This document shows, in pieces, positions 30,433-39,901 of a DNA stretch of 64,000 nt; position 1 is the stretch's first letter, and each line of letters opens with the position of its first letter. The notes below the pieces were generated by a model. It was not told the DNA's origin. It worked only from the letters and a program-made list of their open reading frames with translations, and searched no databases. The stretch spans positions 1-64,000 of the forward strand of contig DAHXPC010000004.1 of assembly GCA_027364575.1 (NCBI GenBank). Reading direction: 5' to 3'. A program made the translations under genes and the position numbers. This stretch comes from a bacterium (GTDB lineage: Bacteria > Pseudomonadota > Gammaproteobacteria > UBA6186 > Azoamicaceae).

Positions 30433-31803
30433 TTACGAGGTCTTGGCTAAATCAGTGTGAGCGGCTTCAATTGTTGTTCTGCCCACCGAAACATATCGAA
30501 TACCCGATTTTGCCATAATGGCAGGCGTATATAAGTTGCGAAGATCAATTAATGTGGGTTCCATCACCGTATTTCGTAGAGAACTTTTAACTTTTTTCAT
30601 ATCCAGATAACGAAAGGCATCCCATTCAGTGATAATGATGGCAGCATCTGCACCTTGCAAAGTGTTATAAACATCTGTACCCCATTCTACATCTACAAAC
30701 AAATTATTTTTCTGAACAATGGGATCGTAGATAATAATTTTTGCACCTAAAGCTTGAAGTTCAGGGATCAGAGAAACTGCTATGCTTTCTCTGATATCAT
30801 CGGTATTGGCTTTAAAAGAAACCCCTAAAATAGCAAGCCGCATGCCTGCTATTGGATATTGGCAAGCCTCTATAATTATTTGCTTAATTCTTTTTTTACG
30901 CTGAAAATTTGAATGCAAAGCCGATCGAAGAATATTCAGAGGGGAGCCCGCACTCTCTGCAATCTTGATAAGAGATTGTGCGTCTTTTGCGAGACAAGAA
31001 CCCCCAAATCCGGGTCCAGGTTGCAAGTAATCCTGGCCGATGCGGTTATCAAGCCCCATGCCGTATAAAACGTCGGTAATGTCTGTGCCTAACTTTTCAC
31101 ATAAATCAGAAACTTCATTGGTAAAAGCAATTTTCGTTGCTAAAAAACAATTGGAAACATATTTTATTAATTCTGCATTTTCTAAACTGGTATAGAGGGT
31201 TGGTATACCTTTCTCAGTAATGCCTTGATATAAATTGCTCATGAGGGTGCGAGTTAAACCGTTGGTTAAACCAATCACTATTCTATCGGGAAACATAAAG
31301 TCTTTTATACCTGATCCTGCTCTTAAGAATTCTGGGTTGGATACAATATCAAATTTAGCATTGCAATTAATTTCTTTAATGCTATCTTGCAGTCTTTGGC
31401 AGGTTCCGACTGGAACGGTAGATTTGATAACAATGACTTTATGATTGTGCAATAGCGGTGCTATTTTTTTTACCGCCATTTCAACTTCAGAAAGATCAGC
31501 ATTACCATCTTCTTTGATGGGTGTTCCAACCGCTATAAAAATAATATGACTGTTTAAAGTTGCTTCTGATAAACAATCTGAAAACGCTAGCCGTTCTGAT
31601 TTTAAGTTTTTCTTTATCAATTGTTCTAAGGTGGGTTCATAAATGGGCACGTTGCCGTTTTTTAAATTTTTGATTTTATGACTGTCTTTGTCAATACAAA
31701 TCACTTTAAATCCAAGTTCAGCAAAGCAAGCGCTGGATACTAGGCCTACATAACCTGCCCCAATTATCGTTATTTCAATTTTGTAATCCGTATAGCTTCT
31801 CAT
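30433..31803 (-). CDS. ugd: UDP-glucose 6-dehydrogenase
   Basis: 456 residues. Oxidises UDP-glucose to UDP-glucuronate with two NAD+. Rossmann motif GAGYVGL at 15-21, the catalytic Cys270 in GFGGSCLAKD, Lys214 in ELIKYVSN, and the C-terminal UDP-binding domain (LGVSFKANTDDIRES). Divergent from the epimerase gene (86-bp shared intergenic region). Likely provides UDP-glucuronate for the neighbouring pathway or for capsule/LPS. Ends 26 bp from the 64-bp repeat. Confidence 0.95.
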   Translation of the reverse strand: MRSYTDYKIEITIIGAGYVGLVSSACFAELGFKVICIDKDSHKIKNLKNGNVPIYEPTLEQLIKKNLKSERLAFSDCLSEATLNSHIIFIAVGTPIKEDGNADLSEVEMAVKKIAPLLHNHKVIVIKSTVPVGTCQRLQDSIKEINCNAKFDIVSNPEFLRAGSGIKDFMFPDRIVIGLTNGLTRTLMSNLYQGITEKGIPTLYTSLENAELIKYVSNCFLATKIAFTNEVSDLCEKLGTDITDVLYGMGLDNRIGQDYLQPGPGFGGSCLAKDAQSLIKIAESAGSPLNILRSALHSNFQRKKRIKQIIIEACQYPIAGMRLAILGVSFKANTDDIRESIAVSLIPELQALGAKIIIYDPIVQKNNLFVDVEWGTDVYNTLQGADAAIIITEWDAFRYLDMKKVKSSLRNTVMEPTLIDLRNLYTPAIMAKSGIRYVSVGRTTIEAAHTDLAKTS

Positions 31804-31889
31804 ATAAGGTTTAGAATACTTTTAACTTGCAATTAATAGGATCGTTTGATTCAATAGTAAAATTCGATCTTATTCATTAGGGAAGAAGA

Positions 31890-32822
31890 GTGCAAGGAAA
31901 TAAAATCTTGATTACGGGATCCTTAGGCTTAATTGGTAGGGAGCTTGAAAAGCAATTAAAAATTTTAGGGATCCCTATGCAGGGAATTGACTTACTGTAT
32001 CCTGCTGATCACCCACTGCAGGGAGATATTCGAGATGTCGAAAAATTAACAGAATTGGCGGTTGATTGTATAGGGATAGTGCATTTAGCTGCAGTCTCAC
32101 GAGTCATTGCCGGGGAACAGAATCCAGAACGCTGCTGGGATGTGAATGTGAATGGTACTCAAAAGGTGCTTGAAGTTGCGCAAAAATCACGCAACAAGCC
32201 TTGGGTACTATATGCAAGTAGTAGAGAAGTATATGGTCAGCAGCCTGTGTTGCCAGTAAAAGAAAATGATCCACGATTACCGTGTAATATTTATGCACGA
32301 TCGAAGGTGGGTGCAGAAGATCTCATGCAAGCGTACAGAAGGAAAGGATTGCAGATTGCTATTCTTCGTTTTTCGAATGTTTATGGCCGCACACAGGATT
32401 ATGAGGATCGCGTTATTCCAGCCTTCTGTAAAGCGTCAGCTTTTGGGGGATCCATCCGGATCGATGGGGGTCATAACACCTTTGACTTTACCTATATTGA
32501 CGATGTGATCGATGGCATCCTAAAAATGATACAAAAATTACAGCAAGGTTATTGTGATCTCCCTCCGATGCATCTGACTTCCGGTAAAGGTACTACGTTG
32601 TTAGAAGCCGCCGAGTATGCAAAAGGGGTGAGCAAATTTGATATCGATTTTGTCGAAGCCCCTTCACGTACGTTTGATGTTGCTACATTTTATGGCGATC
32701 CTACGCTTGCCCATGACATACTGGGTTGGCAAGCAAAAGTGGGTATTCGAGAGGGCATTTCGTTACTCGTTAAGAGCTTTGAGAAAGAAGGTTTTCACGC
32801 GGCTAAATCTGCCAATTTATGA
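31890..32822 (+). CDS. NAD-dependent sugar epimerase/dehydratase (extended SDR)
   Basis: 310 residues from GTG 31890 (SD AGGGAAGAAG just upstream). Extended short-chain dehydrogenase fold: TGSLGLIG nucleotide-binding motif at about 9-16, and catalytic Y135xxxK139 in YARSKVGAED. Acts on nucleotide sugars; with ugd next door, a UDP-glucuronate epimerase or decarboxylase is plausible but not provable from these residues. Stop overlaps the GT4 start by four bases. Confidence 0.88.
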   Translation: MQGNKILITGSLGLIGRELEKQLKILGIPMQGIDLLYPADHPLQGDIRDVEKLTELAVDCIGIVHLAAVSRVIAGEQNPERCWDVNVNGTQKVLEVAQKSRNKPWVLYASSREVYGQQPVLPVKENDPRLPCNIYARSKVGAEDLMQAYRRKGLQIAILRFSNVYGRTQDYEDRVIPAFCKASAFGGSIRIDGGHNTFDFTYIDDVIDGILKMIQKLQQGYCDLPPMHLTSGKGTTLLEAAEYAKGVSKFDIDFVEAPSRTFDVATFYGDPTLAHDILGWQAKVGIREGISLLVKSFEKEGFHAAKSANL

Positions 32823-34144
32823 AAATATTAAAGATCATACATGGCTATCCACCGCTTTATAATGCTGGTTCAGAAGTATATAGCCAGATCCTGTGTCATG
32901 GTTTATCAAAAAATCATGAGGTTCATGTTTTTACCCGAGAAGAAAATCCATTTGCGAATGATTTTTCATTACGGATGACACAAGACTCATTAAATCCCGA
33001 TATCACATTACATTTGATCAATATTCCTATAGAAAAATTTCGGTATCGATATCAACATCCTACCATTGATCAAATCTTGGGTAATTTATTGAAAACAATA
33101 AAACCTGAGATGGTTCATATTGGACATTTAAATCATTTATCCTCCTCATTAATGACTGAGATAGCTAAACAAAATATACCCATTGTTTATACTTTGCATG
33201 ATTATTGGCTAATGTGCCCTCGAGGGCAATTTATTCAGCGTAATTCCTCGAAAGATGAGGAACTATGGGCGCTTTGTGAGGGTCAGAGTGATCAAAAGTG
33301 CGCCAAAAAGTGTTACGCGGGTTATTTCTCAGGTGCTATTGAAGAAGAATCGATGGATCTAAACTATTGGACCGATTGGGTAGCGCGTCGCATGGAACAT
33401 ATTCACGATATGCTGCAATACGTAAGTTATTTTATTGCGCCTTCTCGTTATCTGTACAAACGATATGTTGAAGAATTTGGATTACCGGAAGATAAACTTA
33501 TATACATAGATTATGGATTTGATTTAAAGCGTTTACAAAATCGTAAGCGGATCCCCAATGAGCCTTTTACCTTTGGTTATATCGGGACGCATATTCCTGC
33601 TAAAGGGATCCAACATTTAATTTCAGCTTTTGGTTTATTAACGGGGAATTGTGCTTTACGTATTTGGGGGCGCCCCAATGCGCAAAATACCAATGCTCTA
33701 CGTTCAATCGCGGCTGCTATACCTTTACAAAATCAACAAAGCATTGAGTGGTTATCTGAATACAAAAATGAGTGTATTGTCGATGAAGTTTTCAATTTTG
33801 TCGATTGCATTGTTGTTCCATCCATTTGGGTGGAAAACTCTCCATTAGTGATCCATGAAGCTTTACAACTTAAAGTCCCGGTTATTACGGCAAACGTCGG
33901 GGGGATGTCAGAATATGTTCAGCATGAAAAAAATGGTTTAACGTTTGAGCATCGCAATGTCGAAAGTTTGGCGATACAAATGCAACGTTTAGTAGACAAT
34001 CCAACGTTAGCACAGCAGTTAGGTGCGCGAGGTTATTTACAATCGACAAACGGAAATATTCCGGATTTAGCTGCGCATGTTGATGAAGTAGAAAAAATTT
34101 ATCAGCGTGCGCTCAATAAGCAAAATGATCTAAATATTCATTAG
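32819..34144 (+). CDS. Glycosyltransferase family 4
   Basis: 441 residues, GT-B fold retaining glycosyltransferase. N-terminal acceptor domain begins KILKIIHGYPPLYNAGSEVY; the C-terminal donor domain has TFGYIGTHIPAKGIQHLI and the E-x7-E motif (ENSPLVIHE). A Cys-rich insert (ALCEGQSDQKCAKKCYAGY, about residues 157-175) is shared by a subset of GT4 enzymes. Overlaps the epimerase gene by four bases and precedes the radical SAM gene by 14 bp. Acceptor unknown. Confidence 0.92.
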   Translation: MKILKIIHGYPPLYNAGSEVYSQILCHGLSKNHEVHVFTREENPFANDFSLRMTQDSLNPDITLHLINIPIEKFRYRYQHPTIDQILGNLLKTIKPEMVHIGHLNHLSSSLMTEIAKQNIPIVYTLHDYWLMCPRGQFIQRNSSKDEELWALCEGQSDQKCAKKCYAGYFSGAIEEESMDLNYWTDWVARRMEHIHDMLQYVSYFIAPSRYLYKRYVEEFGLPEDKLIYIDYGFDLKRLQNRKRIPNEPFTFGYIGTHIPAKGIQHLISAFGLLTGNCALRIWGRPNAQNTNALRSIAAAIPLQNQQSIEWLSEYKNECIVDEVFNFVDCIVVPSIWVENSPLVIHEALQLKVPVITANVGGMSEYVQHEKNGLTFEHRNVESLAIQMQRLVDNPTLAQQLGARGYLQSTNGNIPDLAAHVDEVEKIYQRALNKQNDLNIH

Positions 34145-34158
34145 AGGGAAACTCTGTT

Positions 34159-35232
34159 ATGGAAATGAAATCTGGACCTTGGCGTATTACCTTCGATACC
34201 AATCCGGATGACTGTAATTTAAGCTGCATTATGTGCGAAGATCATTCCCCTTATAGTACCACTCAACGAGAGAGAATAACCGGAGGGATCCCAAAACGTC
34301 GGATGAGCATTGAATTAATTAAGCAGATCTTAGGCGTTGCCGAAGGTTCAGCTTTAAGAGAAATTATTCCCTCCACCATGGGTGAACCCCTTCTGTATAA
34401 ACATTTCGAAGAAATTTTGCAGCTTTGTCAACAATATCAAATTAAATTAAATTTAACCACGAATGGTACTTTCCCACGTAAGGGGGTAGATGAATGGGCA
34501 AAACTGATTGTGCCGGTGACTTCTGATGTCAAAATTTCTTGGAATGGTGCGACAAAAGGCGTGCAAGAAAAGATCATGCTGGGAACGAACTGGGATAAAG
34601 TGCTCGATAATGTCAAAAAGTTTATTGAATTTCGTGACCAATATGCGTATTCCAATAATCACTACTGTCAGGTAACCTTGCAGCTAACTTTCCTGGAAAG
34701 TAATGTTCAGGAACTTGCTGATATCGTGCGGCTCGGGATTAATTTAGGGGTGGATCGCATTAAAGGCCACCATTTATGGGCACATTTTTCTGAAATTAAA
34801 GAATTGTCTATGCGACGGAATACCGAAGCCATTGTTCGGTGGAATAACGCCGTTATTAAAGCACAAGCAATCGCGAATGCGCAGCCTTTAGCGAATGGTA
34901 AATGGATTAAATTAGAAAACATTCATTTATTAGCGGAACAGGCAGAGCAGGACTTAGCACCCGGAGGAGAATGTCCCTTTCTAGGAAAAGAGGCATGGAT
35001 AGCAGCTGACGGCCGTTTTAACCCCTGTTGCGCACCGGATAAAGAGCGGCGCAAATTAGGAGAATTCGGCAACTTAAATGATACCTCTCTCGATCAGATC
35101 TGGAATAGTGTAGCTTATCAAGATTTACGAAAAAACTATATGCAACAGGATGTTTGTAAAGGGTGTAATATGCGAAAGCCAATCAATAATCGTCAGCAAA
35201 ATCAACCATTCGTAGCTGTCACAGATATATGA
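34159..35232 (+). CDS. Radical SAM enzyme with SPASM-type C-terminus
   Basis: 357 residues. The radical SAM cluster motif C19-x3-C23-x2-C26 is in DCNLSCIMCE. The C-terminal part (about 275-345) has ECPFLG, FNPCCAPDKE and VCKGCNMRK, cysteines fitting an auxiliary Fe-S (SPASM or twitch) domain. Members oxidise or modify peptides, sugars and other small molecules. No RiPP precursor peptide is apparent next to it, so a sugar or amino-acid-derived substrate fits the context better. SD GAGGGAAA upstream; stop overlaps the next gene (ATGA). Confidence 0.9.
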   Translation: MEMKSGPWRITFDTNPDDCNLSCIMCEDHSPYSTTQRERITGGIPKRRMSIELIKQILGVAEGSALREIIPSTMGEPLLYKHFEEILQLCQQYQIKLNLTTNGTFPRKGVDEWAKLIVPVTSDVKISWNGATKGVQEKIMLGTNWDKVLDNVKKFIEFRDQYAYSNNHYCQVTLQLTFLESNVQELADIVRLGINLGVDRIKGHHLWAHFSEIKELSMRRNTEAIVRWNNAVIKAQAIANAQPLANGKWIKLENIHLLAEQAEQDLAPGGECPFLGKEAWIAADGRFNPCCAPDKERRKLGEFGNLNDTSLDQIWNSVAYQDLRKNYMQQDVCKGCNMRKPINNRQQNQPFVAVTDI

Positions 35233-36899
35233 GTAAGGTACGCTGGCAAAAAGCAATTCTATCTCCTTGTGAAAAATACCATTTAGTCGATGGTGAACCT
35301 TTGTATCTAAACCAATTTACGCAAGTGATGAAATACCACGAGCCCGGTTTAGCGCCGGCTAAAGATTGGTCAGGGGCTTTTCATATTGATAGTGAAGGGC
35401 GGGCAGCTTATATAAATCGGTTTACCCACACTTTTGGATTTTATGAAGGCTTGGCCGCCGTCGAGCGGCAAGGAGAATGGTTCCATATTACCCCGACTGG
35501 AGAGGCGGCCTATCCAGAGCGCTATCAGTGGTGTGGAAATTTTCAGCAAGGCTACTGCGCGATTAAAGATAAAACAGGCAGTTACTTCCATATTAATGGC
35601 GCAGGGGGCAAGCCCTATCCCGAACACTATTGCTACGTGGGAGACTTTAAGGATGGGATTGCGGTTGCGTGTAATGAGAATGGGTTGCATACCCATATTA
35701 AACCAAGCGGTGAATTGTTGCATGAACAATGGTTTATCGATTTAGATATTTTTCATAAAGGCTTTGCGCGGGTAAAAGACGAAAAAGGCTGGTTTCATGT
35801 GAATAGGGTAGGGATAGAGGCATACCCTCAGCGCTATCTCAGCGTTGAGCCGTTTTATAATGGCGCAGCCCGGGTTGAAACTTTTGACGGCGGATTAAGG
35901 GTTATTAATAGCAGTGGCGAAAAACTGGCTGAATTACGAGCCCCTTTGCAAAAACCCTGGCAACAATTATCAGGAGACATGGTTGGGTTTTGGCGTACAG
36001 AAATCATAGCCGCAGCGGTTCAGCTCAATATATTTCAATATTTACCCGGGACACTTTTTACCATTGCCGCTCAATCGAATTTACCTATTCGGCATTTAGA
36101 ACGACTATTGCGGGCATTATGGGAAATTGGCTTGGTTGATTTTCAAAATAGGGAGTGGGAATTAACCGATAAGGGTGAATTGCTGGTTGCCCAAAATGAA
36201 AACTTTTTAGCCTCGGCTGCCATTATGTGGTCTGATGTGAATTCAGAAGGCTGGAAGTGTCTACCCGATTATATTCGAACTGGGGTTAATCAGTATCATC
36301 CTTTGTTCAAAGCGATGGCATCGGATGAAAAACTAAAAATTTACCATAAAGCCATTGATGGGTATGCAAGGCAAGATTTTACCGCTTTTATTTCCGCTGT
36401 CGACTGGCAGAGGCACCAGAAAATAATGGGGGTGGGTAGAAGCGCTAAAGTTATATTAGAAAGCCTTTTAGAAAATCATGCACACCTAGAAGCAGTGTTG
36501 TTAGGCGAGGAATACATTTTAAAATATTGCAATCTAAACGCTAAACTGCAGCCTCGCTATTCTCTAAAGCCACATAATATTTTAGATCCATGGCCACAAG
36601 CCGTGGATGCCATTATTTTACCGCGGCTTTTGCATTACTGGCCTAACGAAGAGGCTTTAAGAATTTTGAAGTGTGCAAGGAAGGCTTTGCTGCCAAAGGG
36701 TAAAATATATGTATTAGAAATGCTGCTCTGTGAAGAAAATCCCAATGGAAGTTTGCTCGATATCAATATGCTGATTGAAAGTGGAGGTGGTTTGCGCTTT
36801 TTATCGGATTGGATAACTATATTTCAAGCCAGTCAATTACAGATAAAAGCGCACAGTATTATTAATCCCTATTTACATTTACTAATTTTAGAGCCTTAA
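35229..36899 (+). CDS. WG-repeat / SAM-dependent methyltransferase fusion
   Basis: 556 residues. The first about 230 are WG-like beta repeats (units with GWFHVN, GEWFHI, AYPERY). From about 250 the fold resembles class I O-methyltransferases of the acetylserotonin-OMT type: a winged-helix dimerisation domain (MVGFWRTEIIAAAVQLNIFQ, then LERLLRALWEIGLV), then the Rossmann domain. The SAM-binding glycine motif is degenerate (IMGVGRSAKVIL), so catalysis or cofactor use may differ. Four-base overlap with the radical SAM gene and 4 bp to the dioxygenase. Confidence 0.8.
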   Translation: MSKVRWQKAILSPCEKYHLVDGEPLYLNQFTQVMKYHEPGLAPAKDWSGAFHIDSEGRAAYINRFTHTFGFYEGLAAVERQGEWFHITPTGEAAYPERYQWCGNFQQGYCAIKDKTGSYFHINGAGGKPYPEHYCYVGDFKDGIAVACNENGLHTHIKPSGELLHEQWFIDLDIFHKGFARVKDEKGWFHVNRVGIEAYPQRYLSVEPFYNGAARVETFDGGLRVINSSGEKLAELRAPLQKPWQQLSGDMVGFWRTEIIAAAVQLNIFQYLPGTLFTIAAQSNLPIRHLERLLRALWEIGLVDFQNREWELTDKGELLVAQNENFLASAAIMWSDVNSEGWKCLPDYIRTGVNQYHPLFKAMASDEKLKIYHKAIDGYARQDFTAFISAVDWQRHQKIMGVGRSAKVILESLLENHAHLEAVLLGEEYILKYCNLNAKLQPRYSLKPHNILDPWPQAVDAIILPRLLHYWPNEEALRILKCARKALLPKGKIYVLEMLLCEENPNGSLLDINMLIESGGGLRFLSDWITIFQASQLQIKAHSIINPYLHLLILEP

Positions 36900-36903
36900 T
36901 CTA

Positions 36904-37929
36904 ATGAGAAAGTGGGAGTTTGCAAAAAAGGAATTTCTTAAAAGCGGTTTTTGTGTGCTTGAAAATGTTTATGGGGCTGCTGAGGTGGAAAAGATTTATC
37001 ATAAAATCCACCTCAAAATAGAAGACTGTGCCAATGAGTTAAATTGTAGAAAAATAGAGTATCTCAGAAATATTAGTCGCTGGGTAGATCCTTCGCCGCT
37101 TACGAGTACAATCTATCCACTCATGAATAATCACTTTAGCAAAGTGGCGACAAATCTTATGGGCCAAGAGGTCCAGCTTGAAAAAGTCAATATTATTTCC
37201 AAATCGCCTTATGCCGCAGGTCCTGTGCCTTGTCATCAGGATATTGCCTATTCCAAGACAAATCCCTATCAATTTTCTTTATGGTTAGCGCTGCAAGATG
37301 TCAATTTAGCGGATGGAACTTTAGAGTTTTTGCCAGGCAGTCAATTAGAGGCTATTACACCTGCTATTGATTTTTGGCAGCCTAATTTTGAAGATAAAAT
37401 ACATGCTTCTTCACATTGGCAAGAGAATTTTGTTTCGGTGCCCGTCAAAGCAGGGGATATTATTGCATTTGATTCGAGAATTTGGCATCGCAGTGGAAAA
37501 AATCAATCCAATCATTATCGCTTTGCGCTGGTTTCACGTTGGCGTGCAATAGATTATGTACCCCCACTTGATATTCCTGAAAAAATACCCGTTGAATTTG
37601 GTATGTGGAACTGTGGGCAACGAACAGAATATATTTTAAAACAAGGATTGCTATATTGTTTTGATATAAACGCATCTGCCAATTTAGAAACCTATATTCA
37701 TTTGTGGCAAGAAAATCTCAACAATAAAATGCCGTTAAAATTCAGCGTTGATTTGCCACAAGTACAAAAAGCGTTAAAGGATCTATGGATTTTGCACCGT
37801 GCGACACAATTACATAATGGGGGTGATGCCCAAGGGGTTGTCTATCCGAACCTTTGGCATATTTTCTTGACGCCATTGTCCAACTGGTTACATCAGTTTA
37901 ATTTGAATTCTAAAGGGAATATTCGATGA
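36904..37929 (+). CDS. PhyH-type Fe(II)/2-oxoglutarate dioxygenase 1
   Basis: 341 residues, phytanoyl-CoA dioxygenase superfamily. The iron triad is visible: H111 and D113 in CHQDIAY and H195 in IWHRSG, with a 2-oxoglutarate-binding arginine nearby (HYRFALVSRW). GTLEFLPGSQ is the typical turn between them. Such enzymes hydroxylate or halogenate natural-product intermediates. The stop overlaps the second dioxygenase gene by four bases. Confidence 0.9.
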   Translation: MRKWEFAKKEFLKSGFCVLENVYGAAEVEKIYHKIHLKIEDCANELNCRKIEYLRNISRWVDPSPLTSTIYPLMNNHFSKVATNLMGQEVQLEKVNIISKSPYAAGPVPCHQDIAYSKTNPYQFSLWLALQDVNLADGTLEFLPGSQLEAITPAIDFWQPNFEDKIHASSHWQENFVSVPVKAGDIIAFDSRIWHRSGKNQSNHYRFALVSRWRAIDYVPPLDIPEKIPVEFGMWNCGQRTEYILKQGLLYCFDINASANLETYIHLWQENLNNKMPLKFSVDLPQVQKALKDLWILHRATQLHNGGDAQGVVYPNLWHIFLTPLSNWLHQFNLNSKGNIR

Positions 37930-38759
37930 ATATACAATTTGAACGCGAAGGATTTATTCATATTAAGGAGGCTTTCAATCCCGAAGAGATCCAGCAGTTG
38001 ATAGTGGCTACCGACAGTATATTAAATGATCCTAAGCATAAACAGGATCTGCTCTCAATTGATGAGAGTCTGCATACACATAAAATCTTATACCCGTTTG
38101 GTAAGCATGAATTATTTTTGAAATCACTGGTCCATCCCAGTATATTAAATGCTTTGTTATCGACCATTAAAAATCCTTTGGAAATTGTGCCGACATGGGA
38201 AGATATTTTAATCAAACTTCCCTTTTGTGGGATCCCGGTAACCTTTCATCAAGATCTAGCTCTTCAATCCTCAAAGTACGATATTTTTAGCTTTGGTATT
38301 TATTTTCATACCTCCGAGCATAATCCAGTCTATTATTTGCCTAATAGTCACCTATTGGGCGCATTAACTAAAAAACAGTTATATGAAGTTTCAGAAAAAA
38401 GGCTTAAAGAATTTGTACCAGTACTTGCGAAGCCTGGAGATATGATTATGCATAATGTTAAAACGATACATTATTCTGAAACCAATCTCACCCCTTTTCC
38501 TCGATATACTTGGTACTTGGAGTTTCGTACTTTATCGCAGTTATATGATGATAGCCCTTGGGATAAGCATTGGATTTTGGGTCGTCGGGCTATTTTTGCG
38601 CATGCGCTAAAAATCTACCAACCATCTTATTACGATGCGCTTATTCAAGACGCAGACATTCTTGAACCGTATTTGCGGAACCTACAATTGCGGATCCCAC
38701 ATGAAACCGAAACCGTTAAATATGATATGGAAAGTCCGTATAACCATTTTTCTTATTAA
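37926..38759 (+). CDS. PhyH-type Fe(II)/2-oxoglutarate dioxygenase 2
   Basis: 277 residues. Same superfamily as its neighbour but distant from it: H108 and D110 in FHQDLAL, the PVYYLPNSHLLG turn, and H182 in TIHYSETN, followed by RYTWYLEFR as the candidate 2-oxoglutarate Arg. All three iron ligands are present, so it should be active. The tight coupling suggests two successive oxidations, or two different sites on one molecule. Confidence 0.88.
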   Translation: MNIQFEREGFIHIKEAFNPEEIQQLIVATDSILNDPKHKQDLLSIDESLHTHKILYPFGKHELFLKSLVHPSILNALLSTIKNPLEIVPTWEDILIKLPFCGIPVTFHQDLALQSSKYDIFSFGIYFHTSEHNPVYYLPNSHLLGALTKKQLYEVSEKRLKEFVPVLAKPGDMIMHNVKTIHYSETNLTPFPRYTWYLEFRTLSQLYDDSPWDKHWILGRRAIFAHALKIYQPSYYDALIQDADILEPYLRNLQLRIPHETETVKYDMESPYNHFSY

Positions 38760-38830
38760 AATACGTAAGATAAGGATCCTATAAAAACCGTAGCAATCAA
38801 AAGCGCTTTATTTATACTTGAGTTTAACAA

Positions 38831-39868
38831 ATGATTGATCTAAGAAGTGATACCGTGACAAAACCCTGCGATAAGATGCGTGCCTATATGGCACAAGCAC
38901 CGGTTGGCGATGATGCATATGGTGAAGATATTAGTATTAACCGTCTACAAGATTATTGTAAGGATCTTTTTCAGGTGGAGGATGCTTTGTTTGTGACCAG
39001 TGGAATGATGGCCAATCGTTTGGCATTCATGTCGCAGACCAATAGGGGGGATGAAGTCATTACGGAAAATTCATACCATGTCAATTTTTTCGATAGTGCA
39101 CCCATGTCGGCAATTGCGGGGGTTGTTATGAATCCCCGCTTGAGCGCAGATGGAATTATTAGGGTTAAAGACGTTGAGCAAGCAATTCACTCAAAACAAA
39201 GATACGACTATTTTGCACAGGCAAAGCTTATTTCGGTTGAAAATTCTATTAATGGTTGGGCGGGTAAAATCTTCCCTTTTGACACCTTGAAATCCTTGTA
39301 TATTTTTGCCCAAGAAAACAAATTATCTCTTCATTTAGACGGCGCAAGGTTGTTTAATGCCCATGTTGCAACGAATATTGCGTTAGATCAATATGCACGT
39401 TATTGCGATACACTTTCCGTTTGTTTTTCAAAAGGTCTTGGGGCACCATATGGGTCAATGCTGATGGGCACTCGAGAAACCATTCATAAAGCTCGAAAAT
39501 ATCGTATTTGGTTGGGTGGAGGTATCCACCAATGTGGTATGCAAGCGGCGGCTGCTTATTATGCTTTACGCAATAATTTTGAGCGTTTAAAAGAAGATAA
39601 TCACTTGGCCAAATATTTTGCCAATGCTCTGCTGGAAATTCCAGGACTAAGCCTTAATGAACGTGAAATTGAAACCAATATTGTACAATTTAGCCTGAAT
39701 AGCAGCCTAAAGCGCGATCTTAACCTTCTGGAACAATGTGGAGAGCAAGGTTTACTGTTGTTTCCATGGTTGCCGGGCGTGTTTCGAGCAGTCATTCATA
39801 GACATATTACGCAAGAAGCGTTAGACAGCGCAATTAGAATTATTCAAAACTGTATTCTAAATGGTTAA
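38831..39868 (+). CDS. Threonine-aldolase-type PLP enzyme 1
   Basis: 345 residues, beta-eliminating lyase / low-specificity threonine aldolase family (fold type I). Begins MIDLRSDTVTKPCDKMR as in LtaE, has HLDGARLFNA, and the PLP lysine K201 in FSKGLGAPYGS. Reversibly cleaves beta-hydroxy amino acids to glycine plus an aldehyde; in biosynthetic clusters such enzymes run in the condensing direction. This copy is close to ordinary LtaE, so a housekeeping role is possible. 71 bp after the dioxygenases. Confidence 0.9.
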   Translation: MIDLRSDTVTKPCDKMRAYMAQAPVGDDAYGEDISINRLQDYCKDLFQVEDALFVTSGMMANRLAFMSQTNRGDEVITENSYHVNFFDSAPMSAIAGVVMNPRLSADGIIRVKDVEQAIHSKQRYDYFAQAKLISVENSINGWAGKIFPFDTLKSLYIFAQENKLSLHLDGARLFNAHVATNIALDQYARYCDTLSVCFSKGLGAPYGSMLMGTRETIHKARKYRIWLGGGIHQCGMQAAAAYYALRNNFERLKEDNHLAKYFANALLEIPGLSLNEREIETNIVQFSLNSSLKRDLNLLEQCGEQGLLLFPWLPGVFRAVIHRHITQEALDSAIRIIQNCILNG

Positions 39869-39901
39869 AGTTCATAATATTTTGTAGCCCTAAGGGAACC
39901 C

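Noticed and set aside
34159..35232. Radical SAM gene as a RiPP maturase
   Set aside because: No short precursor-peptide gene with a leader was seen beside it, and the neighbours are sugar and amino-acid enzymes.
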